Notes under the pieces: generated by a model | Told to the model about the DNA's origin: nothing | The model's database searches: none | What the model saw: the letters and a program-made list of their open reading frames with translations, nothing else | Part shown: one piece after another, positions 1 through 9,570 of the stretch | Layout: each line of letters begins with the position of its first letter | Numbering within the stretch: position 1 is the stretch's first letter | NCBI GenBank assembly: GCA_026004655.1 | Contig: BPJO01000004.1 | Span: forward strand, 1 to 64,000 | Direction: 5' to 3' | Length of the DNA stretch: 64,000 nucleotides | From: Phycisphaerae bacterium | GTDB lineage: Bacteria > Planctomycetota > Phycisphaerae > Tepidisphaerales > Tepidisphaeraceae | Made by a program: the position numbers and the translations under genes

Positions 1-1063
1 CGATACCCAGATAAGGCAGGATCTGGGGCAACTCACGCCAGGCATTTTTGAGGTAGATCGGTCGCGATCACACCAAACCGAGGGTCCGGTTCGATCGGTT
101 CTCCCTCATCGGCCAGGCGGAGAAAGTCCAAAGATTCATCCGCGACCACGCTCCCCCGGCTGATCAATTGAAGTCGGTCCGATACCATCCTGCTTTCAGA
201 TCCGGCAACACGATCGAAACCGATCTTGGGGGGGCGCGTGTTCGGGGGGTGTCCGACGGTTCGCTGGCAAGGAGGATCGATCCGTTATATTGGTGGACGG
301 TTTTTGCCTTCCGCGTCGATGACTTTGAGGTTGGCAGGACAGGGTCGTCGGTAAATCGGTCGGTGATACGCATTTGCAAGACGATCGGGTCAGATCGTCT
401 GAAAATGTTGCCCGGGCGGTCACAAAAGAGGTTGGCCCTGGGAACTTGGGCTATGCTCAGGTCATCAAACCAGGCGGTAACTCGAATGTCCTGCTCGAAC
501 AAAGCAGCGCGTCCCAGGGATGTCTGTTCATACAACGCCGGTTGCAGCAGTCCTAGCTCCAGGACCATCCAGACCGCTTGTTCGGGGGCTTGGAGTTCGA
601 TTTCCAGACGGGACCAGCCTTCTTTATCACTGACAAAAGGTTGAGAATGAGTGATCGAACTCACAATGGTTCGTTGATCCTGATCGGTCAGATAAGCCGT
701 CAAACGTGCCCGTGCGTTAGGCAGAGGATCGGTTTTGACCCAGACGCTCACTTTGTAATTGGAATGTGGATAGACTTTGATTTTTCCTGCAGGATACCGG
801 TACAAGAGGCTTCCGCCGTTCAGATCAAACCGGAAGCTGTAACGTCCGGAACGGGCTTGATCGGTGGTCAATCGTCCGTTGACATAATGGGGCAGGCCCG
901 ATCCTTCGACTTTGACCCAGTCCATGGGGAGGTCCTCGACGTTTCCCCTTTGGCGCTCCTCAAAATCAAAATATTTCAGGACCCGTGCCTGATCCAACGG
1001 TTCGGACCCGCTGCCCACGGGGCAGACGAAGAACATGCAGAAGATCAGGACCCATCGGTTCAT
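1..1063 (-). CDS. Secreted protein with jelly-roll-like N-terminal module, frame broken, 3' end outside window
   Basis: The start at 1063 gives a signal peptide (MNRWVLIFCMFFVCPVGSGS). A region of about 170 residues follows that resembles carbohydrate-binding jelly-roll modules (…YFDFEE… to …WFDDLSIAQ). The open frame stops at 164, but the coding pattern continues. One frame step near 165-180 gives a stretch containing LISRGSVVADESLDFLRLAD, and a second near 53-57 gives YLKNAWRELPQILPYLGI, which runs off the left edge. The first needs a missing base and the second an extra one, so the gene is probably intact in the organism. The family is not recognised with certainty; a large secreted glycoside-hydrolase-like protein is my best guess. 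It is divergent from the VWA gene at 1171. Confidence 0.6.
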
Positions 1064-1170
1064 CGGTGTCTGTCAGTATGTTATCGGACTCAAGACCGGG
1101 TAGACTTGAGCGTCTTAAGGATCGGTAAAAAAGGTGATATTCTGGAACCGAATCGAACCATAACAGGACA

Positions 1171-3693
1171 ATGACCAACTGGACGATTGATATTGCCCGG
1201 CAATCCGGGTGGGACTTGTGGTGCTGGGTTTGCCTGATAGCCGCCGGGGGGCTGGTCATTCATTGGGTTTTGGGACGTGAAACGCAGGAACAACAAATTT
1301 CCCGGCGGATGTTGACCTGTCTGATCCCGGCCGGACTGACGGGGTTGATTCTGTCGATCGACGGATTGAGGCATCCGTTGGTCGGTCTGTTCTGGACCAC
1401 CGGGATTCTGATTCTGCTTTCGGGGATTCAATACCAGGATTTGAGGCATCGATTGTCGCAGACGCAACTGCGATGGTTGCTTCTGATGCGTGTTCTTGCC
1501 ATTTTACTGGCCGTTCCGATGTTGTTTGAACCGGTCCTGCGTTGGACAACCCGTCGAGTCCCGGACCGTCCTTTGGTTTTGTTGGTAGACCATTCCGGTT
1601 CGATGTCGGTGTCCGATGCTCAGAACGGTCCGACCCGTATCCAATCCGTCGTTCAGGCGCTGAGCAGACGGTGGGACTGGGATTTCCGACCGGTTCAAAC
1701 CGGTCATCGTGCCTTTCCCGGGATCGGGCAACGAGGCTTTTGTTGATACGCCTCAGAGCTTGTCTTCTGTCCAAGCCAACGGGTCTGTCACTGATCTGGT
1801 TGCCGCAGTTGCCAAAGCACAAGCCGCGTTCCCCCAATCCGATGCCCAGATCGTTCTGATTAGTGACGGGATTGACAACGTCTCTGACAACGTGGTGTCA
1901 CGAGTCTCGACGTTTCGACGTCCCGTTCACACGCTTTTGGTGGGGTCGGAGTCCCCGCAGGGTGTATCCGTGTCGAATATCCAGATCGACCGGGTCGATG
2001 CCGGTGGACGAATGGACGGTCGGATCGACGGTTAACATCAAGGTCAATATCAAATCGGCTTCCCTCAGCGGTCGAGTGATTGACGTGAACCTCGCGGAGG
2101 TGGATGAAAAGGATAAACCGATTTCGTCGGTGAAAACGTCGAAACTGGTGCTGGAGACGTCTTCGGGCGGTCAGGAACTGGTATTGGAGTATGTTCCGCG
2201 TCGTGTGGGAGTGCATCGGTTGGCGGTCTGGGTGGACCCGGTTCCCGGGGAACGGACGGTTGCCGACAACCGACGTGTATTTTCAGCAGTTGGCTTCAGA
2301 ACCCCGGATTCGGGTGCTTTACATCGAAGGGAAGTTTCGTCCGGAGTACCGTGAACTGTCCCGGGCGCTTTTAAGAGATACGGGGATCGAACTAGCGACG
2401 CTAGTCTGGGGACCGGACGGTCGTTTTTCGTCTTCGGGGACGATCAATGCCCAGCCCGTTGGCGAATTGCCCCAGGACGTCTCCGGATGGAGACGGTTTG
2501 ATGTGGTAATCCTAGGCGATGTCGATCGTGCTTTGCTGACGGAAGTCGGGATGAGTTCGTTGGAAAAAGCGGTTCAGGAGGGAACCGGTCTGGTCCTGCT
2601 CGGGGGCGCATCGAGTCTTGGAACGGGGGGATACGAAACAACCCCGATCGAGCAGGCGTTGCCGGTATGGTTGGGTTCTAAAGACACCGGGGAGCAGAAA
2701 CAGGACTTTTTCCCTAAAATAACCGAAGACGGTCTTGCTCACCCGATGTTACAGGGTCTGGAGACGTGGTTGGGGGGGGATTCCGACAGCCGGGGACTGT
2801 CCCCGTTGTCGGGCAACTGGGTGGTTTCCGGTTCCAAACCCCAAGCCAAAGTCCTGCTGATTCATCCGGGGTTGACCGGTCCGGACGGGAATCCCCAGAT
2901 CATTCTGGCCGTTCAGACGTATGGAAAAGGCCGATCGGCGGTGTTAACCGTGGATTCGACTTATCGTTGGTATCTGTCAACGCGGACGTTGGGTCCGCAA
3001 TCGCCGTACACCATTTTCTGGGGTCAACTGGTGCGTTGGTTGGCCGGGAGCGCGCAGAAAAATGGTGACAAGGTGACCGGTGTCGAAGCCTTGGTGGATA
3101 AACCCGTGTTTCAACCCGACGAACCGATCCGTGTTCGGGCGTTGGTCCGTAATGACAAGGGGGAGATGGTGCGTTTCGCGGCAGTTCGGATTCAAGTTGA
3201 TCAAAAGGGGGATTCTCAATCGAGGCCTCTGGTGGTACCGATGGCGCCGGTTTCGAACCGGGACGGGTTATACCAGACAACAATCACACAACTCGGGAAA
3301 GGGGATTGGTCCGGTCAGATCATCGCCAGCAAAGACGGGGTGGAGATCGGACGAAAGACCGTGAGCTTTTCCGTCGTCTGGCCTGACGATGAGATGGCCC
3401 GTCTGGTGGCCGATGGTCGATTGATGCAGCAAATCGCCACGGCAACGGGCGGTTATGCGTATCGGTTGTCACAGTTACCGCAATTGATGGAAACGCTGTC
3501 GCAAAAGCAGGGAGAGCAGACATGGATGCGACAACGGTCCGTTCCGTTGTACTCCCTGGTACGAACGGGTTTGGCTGTGTCGGGGGTATTTCCGTCCTGG
3601 CCGAAGTCGTGGGATTTGCCCATGCAGGCTTCGATCGTATTGACCCTGCTGGTGGGTGAATGGGTGCTGCGACGACGATGGCAGTTACTATAA
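1171..3693 (+). CDS. Membrane VWA / glutamine-amidotransferase-like protein, three frame breaks
   Basis: Four overlapping frames make one protein of about 840 residues. N-terminal membrane segments lead into a VWA domain with a MIDAS motif (VDHSGSMS, about residue 140) and a second VWA strand (IVLISDGIDNV). An extracytoplasmic region follows, then a class I glutamine-amidotransferase-like fold (VLYIEGKFRPEYRELSRAL; VVILGDVD; LVLLGGASSLGTGGYE) and a C-terminal membrane helix. The architecture matches BatA/VWA-type planctomycete membrane proteins of unknown role; no catalytic Cys-His pair is obvious. The frame moves forward by one near 1690-1725, 1998-2005 and 2265-2278, each repaired by deleting one base. 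Three matching errors suggest sequence quality rather than decay. Confidence 0.72.
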
Positions 3694-3745
3694 AAAAACG
3701 TCCGTGATGAGAGGGAAACGGATGGGTTTCCTGTCGTCACGGACG
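3692..3745 (-). terminator. Intrinsic terminator for the TolC-like gene
   Basis: Arms 3699-3710 and 3734-3745 pair over 12 bases with one mismatch, and an inner GGAAAC/GTTTCC pairing extends the stem. Read on the minus strand the hairpin is followed by a T run (A7 at 3692-3698). It lies between convergent genes and may act in both directions. Confidence 0.8.
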
Positions 3746-3763
3746 GTCTGAAACCGGACTGGT

Positions 3764-5440
3764 TTATCGACGAGAGGCTTCTTCCAGGATGACGTTGTTG
3801 TACCGAAGCAGGGTTCCCTTGGCGGATTCAAGCCTACTGATGGCGATATTGTAAGCCGCTATGGCATCGGCTTCGGCCCGTTCGGCCTGGGCAACTTCCT
3901 GTTGACGAGCCAGTTCGCGTTCGACAAAGTTGGGGGTCAACGGTTCACCATTGACCCGGAGAGTCTGAACGGTTTCGAGGGCTTTTGCGGCAGCCAGACG
4001 TGCCTGTCGGGTTTGTCCGATGGATTGCCAACTGGCTTCGACTTCCCGTTGGGCGGTTTTGACATCCAAAGTGATCTGGTCAATGAGTTGTTCATACTGG
4101 GCCATGGCCTGCATGCGTTGCAGTTGAGCGCGTCGGAAGATGGCGTTGGCTTCACGGTTTCCCAGTTTCTGCACGAATTGAAGCCCCAGCGACCAACTGA
4201 CGTTGTCGGTATCCCAGATCGGTTCATGGGAATCGATATAATCCTCACCCAATCCCTGAAGCCCGATCGAACCGACCAGATTCAACTGAGGAAGACGATT
4301 ATTCTTGGCGACTTCCAAAGCGGTGGTTGCCGAGTCGATTCTCAATTGTTGCTGACCCAATTCATAACGGTTGAGCAATGCCGTCTGGACCCCGTCGGTC
4401 AGATTGAAGGTGATAGGTTGGAGCAAAGGTTCGTCGGCCGGGAGGATGAGGATATTGCTGGCGACCGGGTATTCCGGGTCATTCATCAGATTTTTGAGCT
4501 GGTCAGATAGGTCATGCACACGTTGGCGGGCTCGGATCAGGTCCGCGCGTGCGGCTTCGACACGGGAAATTGACGTGGAAATTTGTTCCATCGTCGTGTC
4601 CTGGTTGAATCGTTGTGAGACAAGATCAGCAAAATCGATCGTACGTTGAAGGAGTTCTTCCTGGATCTTGACATTCTGATGGGCTTGGACGAGCCGCCAA
4701 TAAACTTCTTCGATGTTGCGGAGCATTTCCTCGAGGTCTTTACGGAAATCCAGGACCGAGATTCGTTGGTTGTTTTGGTTGATGATGATTCGTGCGCGGT
4801 TGACGGTCAGTCCGAAATCCCGAAGCAGAGGCTGAGTGAGTTGCAGTCCGAAGGAAGAGTTCCACACGCCTTCACCGAGTTGACTGGCGTAGGTACGCTG
4901 GGGTCGATATCCCAGTTCGATCTGTCCCCCGCTTTGAAGGAGTTGACGGACACCGGTTTCGAAACGCCATTGGTCGAAACTGTCATTGGAGAATCCGAAC
5001 TCACTGTCGTTTCGTCGGGCTTCGAAGGTGGTGCCTGCGAAAAATTCGGGATCGAACCTGGCTTCGGCTTCGGTGACACGGGTTTCTTCGATCGCGGGTT
5101 GGTATCCGCTGACCTTGACCGAACGGTTGTGGGTTACCGCCCGTTGAGTGATTTCGCGGAGGGGCAACCGAACGACGCGCTGCTCCGCAGCCAAGGGTTG
5201 ACTGGCAGGGGGTTCCTTGGGTGCGTCGGGGTTGTTTCGGTTTTCAGGAAGAAATGGGCTATTCAGAGTCGTCGGGAGGGGTTTCAACGGACCATCGGAG
5301 GTATAATCACGCGAGGCCGAGATTTCTTTTTGTCCCAACACGCGAGGGTCGAACCGATCGGTCGGTTCGCTGGAGCATCCGTTGAGGACGATCATGGCTG
5401 ACGATGCCCCCGCGACAAACAAAAGATTCATACGTGTCAT
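3764..5440 (-). CDS. TolC-family outer membrane efflux lipoprotein
   Basis: A protein of about 558 residues with a lipoprotein signal peptide (MTRMNLLFVAGASSAMIVLNGCSSE), so it should be lipid-anchored. The start at 5440 is preferred over 5467 because a GGAG lies about ten bases before it. The body has the two long coiled-coil halves of the TolC/outer-membrane-factor family, for example RIIINQNNQRISVLDFRKDL and a second half with LEVAKNNRLPQLNLVGSIGL. These form the trans-periplasmic channel of efflux or secretion machines. No inner-membrane or adaptor partner is adjacent; upstream on the same strand are a LolA-like gene and a HAD gene. Confidence 0.85.
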   Translation of the reverse strand: MTRMNLLFVAGASSAMIVLNGCSSEPTDRFDPRVLGQKEISASRDYTSDGPLKPLPTTLNSPFLPENRNNPDAPKEPPASQPLAAEQRVVRLPLREITQRAVTHNRSVKVSGYQPAIEETRVTEAEARFDPEFFAGTTFEARRNDSEFGFSNDSFDQWRFETGVRQLLQSGGQIELGYRPQRTYASQLGEGVWNSSFGLQLTQPLLRDFGLTVNRARIIINQNNQRISVLDFRKDLEEMLRNIEEVYWRLVQAHQNVKIQEELLQRTIDFADLVSQRFNQDTTMEQISTSISRVEAARADLIRARQRVHDLSDQLKNLMNDPEYPVASNILILPADEPLLQPITFNLTDGVQTALLNRYELGQQQLRIDSATTALEVAKNNRLPQLNLVGSIGLQGLGEDYIDSHEPIWDTDNVSWSLGLQFVQKLGNREANAIFRRAQLQRMQAMAQYEQLIDQITLDVKTAQREVEASWQSIGQTRQARLAAAKALETVQTLRVNGEPLTPNFVERELARQQEVAQAERAEADAIAAYNIAISRLESAKGTLLRYNNVILEEASRR

Positions 5441-5500
5441 AGGATTGTATCTCCATCCCTGGACCACCCCGGTCCGTCCTTTGCGTTGATTATAGAAGCC

Positions 5501-5534
5501 GATCCCCGTTATACCATAACAGGGGATCTTTTTT
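5501..5534 (+). terminator. Hairpin with T-tract oriented on the plus strand
   Basis: GATCCCC-GTTAT pairs with ATAAC-A-GGGGATC across 5501-5528 with one bulged base, and six T follow at 5529-5534. As drawn it would stop plus-strand transcription, yet both flanking genes are on the minus strand. Confidence 0.5.
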
Positions 5535-5648
5535 CGGATCCCCGGTTCTCAAGTTCAGACGAACCGATCAGAACGATCCAACGGAGGACGACCTTTAAAA
5601 AACGTGTCCGAGGTCGATTTTCGGGGATTTCAGGTAGGAAAGCACGAT

Positions 5649-6389
5649 TTAGTATCCGCCTTCGAACTTTTTCCAGGAGTCGTCGATCGATTCCAGATCA
5701 AAGGCCTTAGAATCGACCGGATCGTTAATGCGAAGATTGGACAAACGGGCTTGGGTGGTTTGCACACCGTTTTTGTCGAGCGTCTGGACAAAAACGGGCC
5801 AACCTTCGGGGTTGACGCCTACTAGAATAAGGGAAAATCGGTCGGCCATCGGTCGTCCGTTGTGTGGGAGCAGTTGGATATAAGTCAGTCCGGTTTCCGG
5901 TTTGTCGGGTCGGGCTTCTTGGACTTCAAACTCTTTACGGACTTCGTCGGGGGGTTGACCGATGGGCAACGGGAACGGGCCCTCTCCGAGCCGAAACAGG
6001 TCCAGTTTTTCGTCGGGTTTTCGAACCACTCTGACGACCTGTCTTTTTTCCGGATAGTCGCGTTCGATCAGTTTTTCTCCGTCCAAGACGTATTCGCGAC
6101 GTGCTTGTTCCACACGGTTTCCTCGTTCACGTCGCAAAAATGTCACTCGTAGACGTGTATTTCCGTCCGGTTGACGTTCCACCACCATTCGACCGACGCG
6201 TGTATCCCAATCCGGGTCTCCCAATTCGGTGTCTGCGGTTTTCAAGACGACATCGGCTGCGAGGGTTTTCAGATCACTTCCCCGATCGTGAAGCTGCTTG
6301 AGTACCCGATCCACCCCGGAAGTCTCTGCTAGTGCTAGACCGCTAATCCACGCTAAAACGCCCGTTACCAGATACACAATCTTTTTCAT
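5649..6389 (-). CDS. LolA-like periplasmic lipoprotein-carrier family protein
   Basis: 246 residues with a signal peptide (MKKIVYLVTGVLAWISGLALA) and a GAGAGAG ribosome site before the ATG. The body resembles the LolA/LolB outer-membrane lipoprotein-sorting fold: alternating strands beginning TLAADVVLKTAD, a region with YVLDGEKLIERDYPEKRQV, and a final DPVDSKAFDLESID. Members bind lipid-like ligands in the periplasm; this divergent one may be a general sorting protein rather than true LolA. It lies between the HAD gene and the TolC-like gene on the same strand. Confidence 0.7.
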   Translation of the reverse strand: MKKIVYLVTGVLAWISGLALAETSGVDRVLKQLHDRGSDLKTLAADVVLKTADTELGDPDWDTRVGRMVVERQPDGNTRLRVTFLRRERGNRVEQARREYVLDGEKLIERDYPEKRQVVRVVRKPDEKLDLFRLGEGPFPLPIGQPPDEVRKEFEVQEARPDKPETGLTYIQLLPHNGRPMADRFSLILVGVNPEGWPVFVQTLDKNGVQTTQARLSNLRINDPVDSKAFDLESIDDSWKKFEGGY

Positions 6390-6450
6390 AACTCTCTCTT
6401 TTTCAGGGTTTTGGCGACGATCTCCCCGGTTCGGGAAGGCTCACAGAGTG

Positions 6451-7047
6451 TCAGACACGTTGTTCGCATAATTGTTTGAGCCACTGCCACAACGCGGGCA
6501 AATCTTTCACGGTGTGGTCGGGGACAGCTTCAAAAGTTCTTTCTCGGCCATAACTTAACCATATTCCGGTGATCCGGGCAGCGTTGGCGGCTTCGATGTC
6601 GTATTTCCAATCCCCCACCATCCAAACTTGGTCGGTCGATACCTTCAATTTCTGACAAGCCCGAAGCAAAGGGGTGGGATCGGGTTTATAAACCCCGTCT
6701 TCACGTGTGATAGTTACATCAAAATGCAACCCGTGCAGGTCAAAAACGGTCCGAACGCTCGCCCGAGTGTTGCGGGTAATAAGTGCTCGTGCGATCCCGC
6801 GGTCGTCCAGCCAAGACAAAAGCTCCTTGCATCCGTCGTTCAGTTCAGACCGTAATGCGGCTTGGTGTTCGTGATGGTGCAGAATCTGCTGGACACGCGC
6901 CCGTTGATCGGGGTCCATTTTTTCGAGGGCTTCTAGAAATCCCTGGTGGGCGGGTATATTCAGTTCTGAACGCAGCGCTGACCAGTCGATCCGTTCACGT
7001 GTCAGCGTTCCATCCAAGTCAAAGAGAATCGCCCGGGGAAGAAGCAT
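6451..7047 (-). CDS. HAD-superfamily phosphatase (phosphoglycolate-phosphatase-like)
   Basis: About 198 residues. Motif I is FDLDGTLT near the N-terminus, the motif II region is ALITRNTRASV, a lysine lies in GVYKPDPTPLL, and motif IV is VGDWKYDIEAANAA. A small helical cap between motifs I and II matches subfamily IA, which includes Gph and related phosphatases. The substrate cannot be told. The ATG at 7047 is chosen; a TTG lies two codons upstream. It probably begins a minus-strand run into the LolA-like gene 61 bases away. Confidence 0.8.
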   Translation of the reverse strand: MLLPRAILFDLDGTLTRERIDWSALRSELNIPAHQGFLEALEKMDPDQRARVQQILHHHEHQAALRSELNDGCKELLSWLDDRGIARALITRNTRASVRTVFDLHGLHFDVTITREDGVYKPDPTPLLRACQKLKVSTDQVWMVGDWKYDIEAANAARITGIWLSYGRERTFEAVPDHTVKDLPALWQWLKQLCEQRV

Positions 7048-7241
7048 ATCCAAAAAGCATACGTAAAAGGCAAGAGAAAGACTACCGTAGGACGCCGGAC
7101 TCGATCCAGAAAAGTCGATGCATAACCCGCAAACGAAAATGGTTTAACAGGCGGACGTGCTGGTAGGAGGGTTTTGTTGTGAGTAAAAAGGTACGAAGGG
7201 TCGTGATTTGTAATTTTAAAACGGGTATTCTGAAAGGTTGA

Positions 7242-9047
7242 ATGTTGCTACGATCACGGATGATGAAACCGCGACGATGGAATGTCGCCGATACAGATGA
7301 CCGGGCCAAGGCGCTGGCCGAGCGTTTGCGGGTCAGTCCGGTGGTCGCCCAGGTGCTGATCAATCGGGGGATGGTAGAAGAAGACGTTTGTCAGGCATTT
7401 TTGCGTCCGAACTTGCGTCATTTGTACGAGCCCCATCTGATTCCCGGATTGACCGAAGCCGCGCGACGAGTGGCACGTGCGATCCGAGAACGCAAACAGA
7501 TCGTAATTTACGGGGATTATGACGTGGACGGGATCACCGCAACAGCGATCCTGTGGCACGCGATCCGTCTGCTGGGGGGAAAAGTACGGTACTACATTCC
7601 CCATCGAGTGGATGAAGGATACGGTTTAAATACCGACGCCATTCGTCAACTAGCCGATGAAGGGGCGGACCTGATTCTGACGGTGGACTGTGGTATCACC
7701 GCGCTTGAACAGGCACAAATCGCGCGGGAACGGGGTGTCGAATTGATCATCACGGATCACCACGAGTGGAAACATCAACCGGATAATCGATCCGGACATT
7801 GGATTCGACCCATGTCCGAACCGCTTTTGCCCGAGGCCGCGGGGATCGTGCACCCTCGATTGCCGAGCGAACAACCTTATCCCAATCCTCACCTCTGCGG
7901 GGCGGGGGTGGCGCTGAAGCTTGCTTGGGGGATCGGTCAGGCAGTTTCGGGGGCTTGTCGGGTCAATGACGATTTAAAAGCGTTCCTGCTCGAAGCCATC
8001 GCGTTGTCGGCTTTGGGGACCATCGCTGATGTCGTCCCGTTAGTGGGAGAAAACCGGGTGTTGGTCTATTTCGGTCTGGGGAGTTTGAAACAGACCAAAC
8101 TGGTCGGGCTTCGGGCGTTGATCCGTCGGGCGAATCTGATGGGACAGAAGATCGACAGTTATCATGTCGGTTTTTTGTTGGCGCCGCGTCTGAATGCTTG
8201 TGGTCGAATGGGACACGCCCGACTCGCGGTAGAGATGTTAACCGACGCTTCCGAGGAACGGGCCGAAGAAATCGCGACCTATCTGGAATCCCAAAACCGT
8301 CAACGCCAGAACATCGAAAGAACCATTCTGAATCAGGCCTTGGAACAGATCGAATCCCTTCAGATGATCGAAAACAATTGGCGGGGGATCGTAGTCGGAG
8401 ACAAAAACTGGCATCCGGGTGTGATCGGGATCGTCGCGTCGCGGATCGTCGATCGGTTTTGCAGACCGACGATTGTGGTCGGATTCTCAGACGAAATCGG
8501 TCAGGGAAGCGGTCGAAGTATCGACGGTTTTCATCTGGCCCGGGCGTTGGAAAATGTCACGGATACCCTGGAATCCCACGGGGGACACGAAATGGCAGCC
8601 GGGTTGAAGGTTCAACCCCACAAGTTTGAGGCCTTCCGGGATGCTTTTGTCAGCTACACCAATCAAACCCTTGATTCGCGACTTCTGATTCCTGAATTAA
8701 AAGTCGATTGCGACGCGGATCTTCACCAGGTGACCGAATCGTTGATCGCAGACCTCGACCGCCTCGGTCCGTTCGGACGTGGAAACCCTAGACCCTTAAT
8801 TCGTTGTCGGAATCTGGCGTTGACCGCCCCGCCTCGAAAAGTTGGGAAAACCGGAGACCATCTTCAAATGTATGTCAAGCAAAATGGAACGGTCATGAAA
8901 GCCATTGCGTTCGGTGCCGGGGGAATTTTTGACCGGCTACAAACCGGTACACGCGTCGATCTGGCTTGTGTCCCGCAGATCAACGATTTTAACGGGTATC
9001 GGTCGGTTGAATTGGAAGTCCGTGACCTACAGATCGTCCCGGAATGA
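7242..9047 (+). CDS. recJ: Single-stranded-DNA-specific exonuclease RecJ
   Basis: 601 residues, normal for RecJ, a 5'-to-3' single-strand exonuclease of recombination and mismatch repair. Visible motifs are DYDVDG (about 92-97), VDCGITALE (about 148) and TDHHEW (about 172) of the DHH domain, GHEMAAG (about 449) of DHHA1, and a C-terminal OB-like region. The catalytic aspartates and histidines are present. AAAGG lies just before the first ATG; a second start six codons in is possible. It is divergent from the HAD gene. Confidence 0.95.
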   Translation: MLLRSRMMKPRRWNVADTDDRAKALAERLRVSPVVAQVLINRGMVEEDVCQAFLRPNLRHLYEPHLIPGLTEAARRVARAIRERKQIVIYGDYDVDGITATAILWHAIRLLGGKVRYYIPHRVDEGYGLNTDAIRQLADEGADLILTVDCGITALEQAQIARERGVELIITDHHEWKHQPDNRSGHWIRPMSEPLLPEAAGIVHPRLPSEQPYPNPHLCGAGVALKLAWGIGQAVSGACRVNDDLKAFLLEAIALSALGTIADVVPLVGENRVLVYFGLGSLKQTKLVGLRALIRRANLMGQKIDSYHVGFLLAPRLNACGRMGHARLAVEMLTDASEERAEEIATYLESQNRQRQNIERTILNQALEQIESLQMIENNWRGIVVGDKNWHPGVIGIVASRIVDRFCRPTIVVGFSDEIGQGSGRSIDGFHLARALENVTDTLESHGGHEMAAGLKVQPHKFEAFRDAFVSYTNQTLDSRLLIPELKVDCDADLHQVTESLIADLDRLGPFGRGNPRPLIRCRNLALTAPPRKVGKTGDHLQMYVKQNGTVMKAIAFGAGGIFDRLQTGTRVDLACVPQINDFNGYRSVELEVRDLQIVPE

Positions 9048-9285
9048 TCTTGATCACCCGCATCAGTTTGCAAGGCCCAAACCCTTCAGACTGCAGCGTT
9101 TGCGCGATTTGAACCCGGGTCCGAGAATAATCTGATCACAAAACAGATTTTGCTTGGCAGAAAACTGTATTGGTGTCATCCTACCTGTACAGCAGGTGTC
9201 AGACCGATCGACTTTGACAAAGCCGGGTTTCTGAGAATCGACTCCGTGATCACCAACCGACGGGTCGTGGAAAGGCGTTGCAGTT

Positions 9286-9498
9286 ATGCGCAAAAAGACG
9301 GTACTTCTGGTGATTATGGTTACGGTTGCAGGACTATTTTTGCGTGAAACGACAACATCGTTGTCTTACGACGTTTCCGTCAAGTTCGATTCGGTTACCG
9401 TTAGTCCCTTGAAACCGCTGGACGTTCGAACCCGAAGACTGCACATGGTCCGTCCGGATCTGATTCATTATCCCCTTCAGTACGATACATATTGCTGA
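9286..9498 (+). CDS. Small secreted or membrane protein of unknown function
   Basis: 70 residues. A basic hydrophobic N-terminus (MRKKTVLLVIMVTVAGLFL) looks like a signal peptide or anchor, and the short tail ends RPDLIHYPLQYDTYC with a terminal cysteine. GGAAAGG lies about ten bases before the ATG. It stands alone between recJ and the glycosyltransferase gene. Support is the signal-like start and spacing only; it could be a chance frame. I see nothing convincing in 9048-9285 or 9499-9570. Confidence 0.45.
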   Translation: MRKKTVLLVIMVTVAGLFLRETTTSLSYDVSVKFDSVTVSPLKPLDVRTRRLHMVRPDLIHYPLQYDTYC

Positions 9499-9570
9499 TT
9501 GCAAATCCTTTTTAAGAATCTTTTTACCATCATTTAGGGATCAGTCATTGCCCGGATACACTGTGCGGCA

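Noticed and set aside
4646-5401. 251-residue plus-strand frame opposite the TolC-like gene
   Set aside because: Antisense shadow; the opposite strand encodes a full TolC-family protein.
9095-9135. tRNA-like stretch (GATTTGAACCCGGGTCC)
   Set aside because: It looks like a T-arm but no acceptor, anticodon or D arms can be placed around it.
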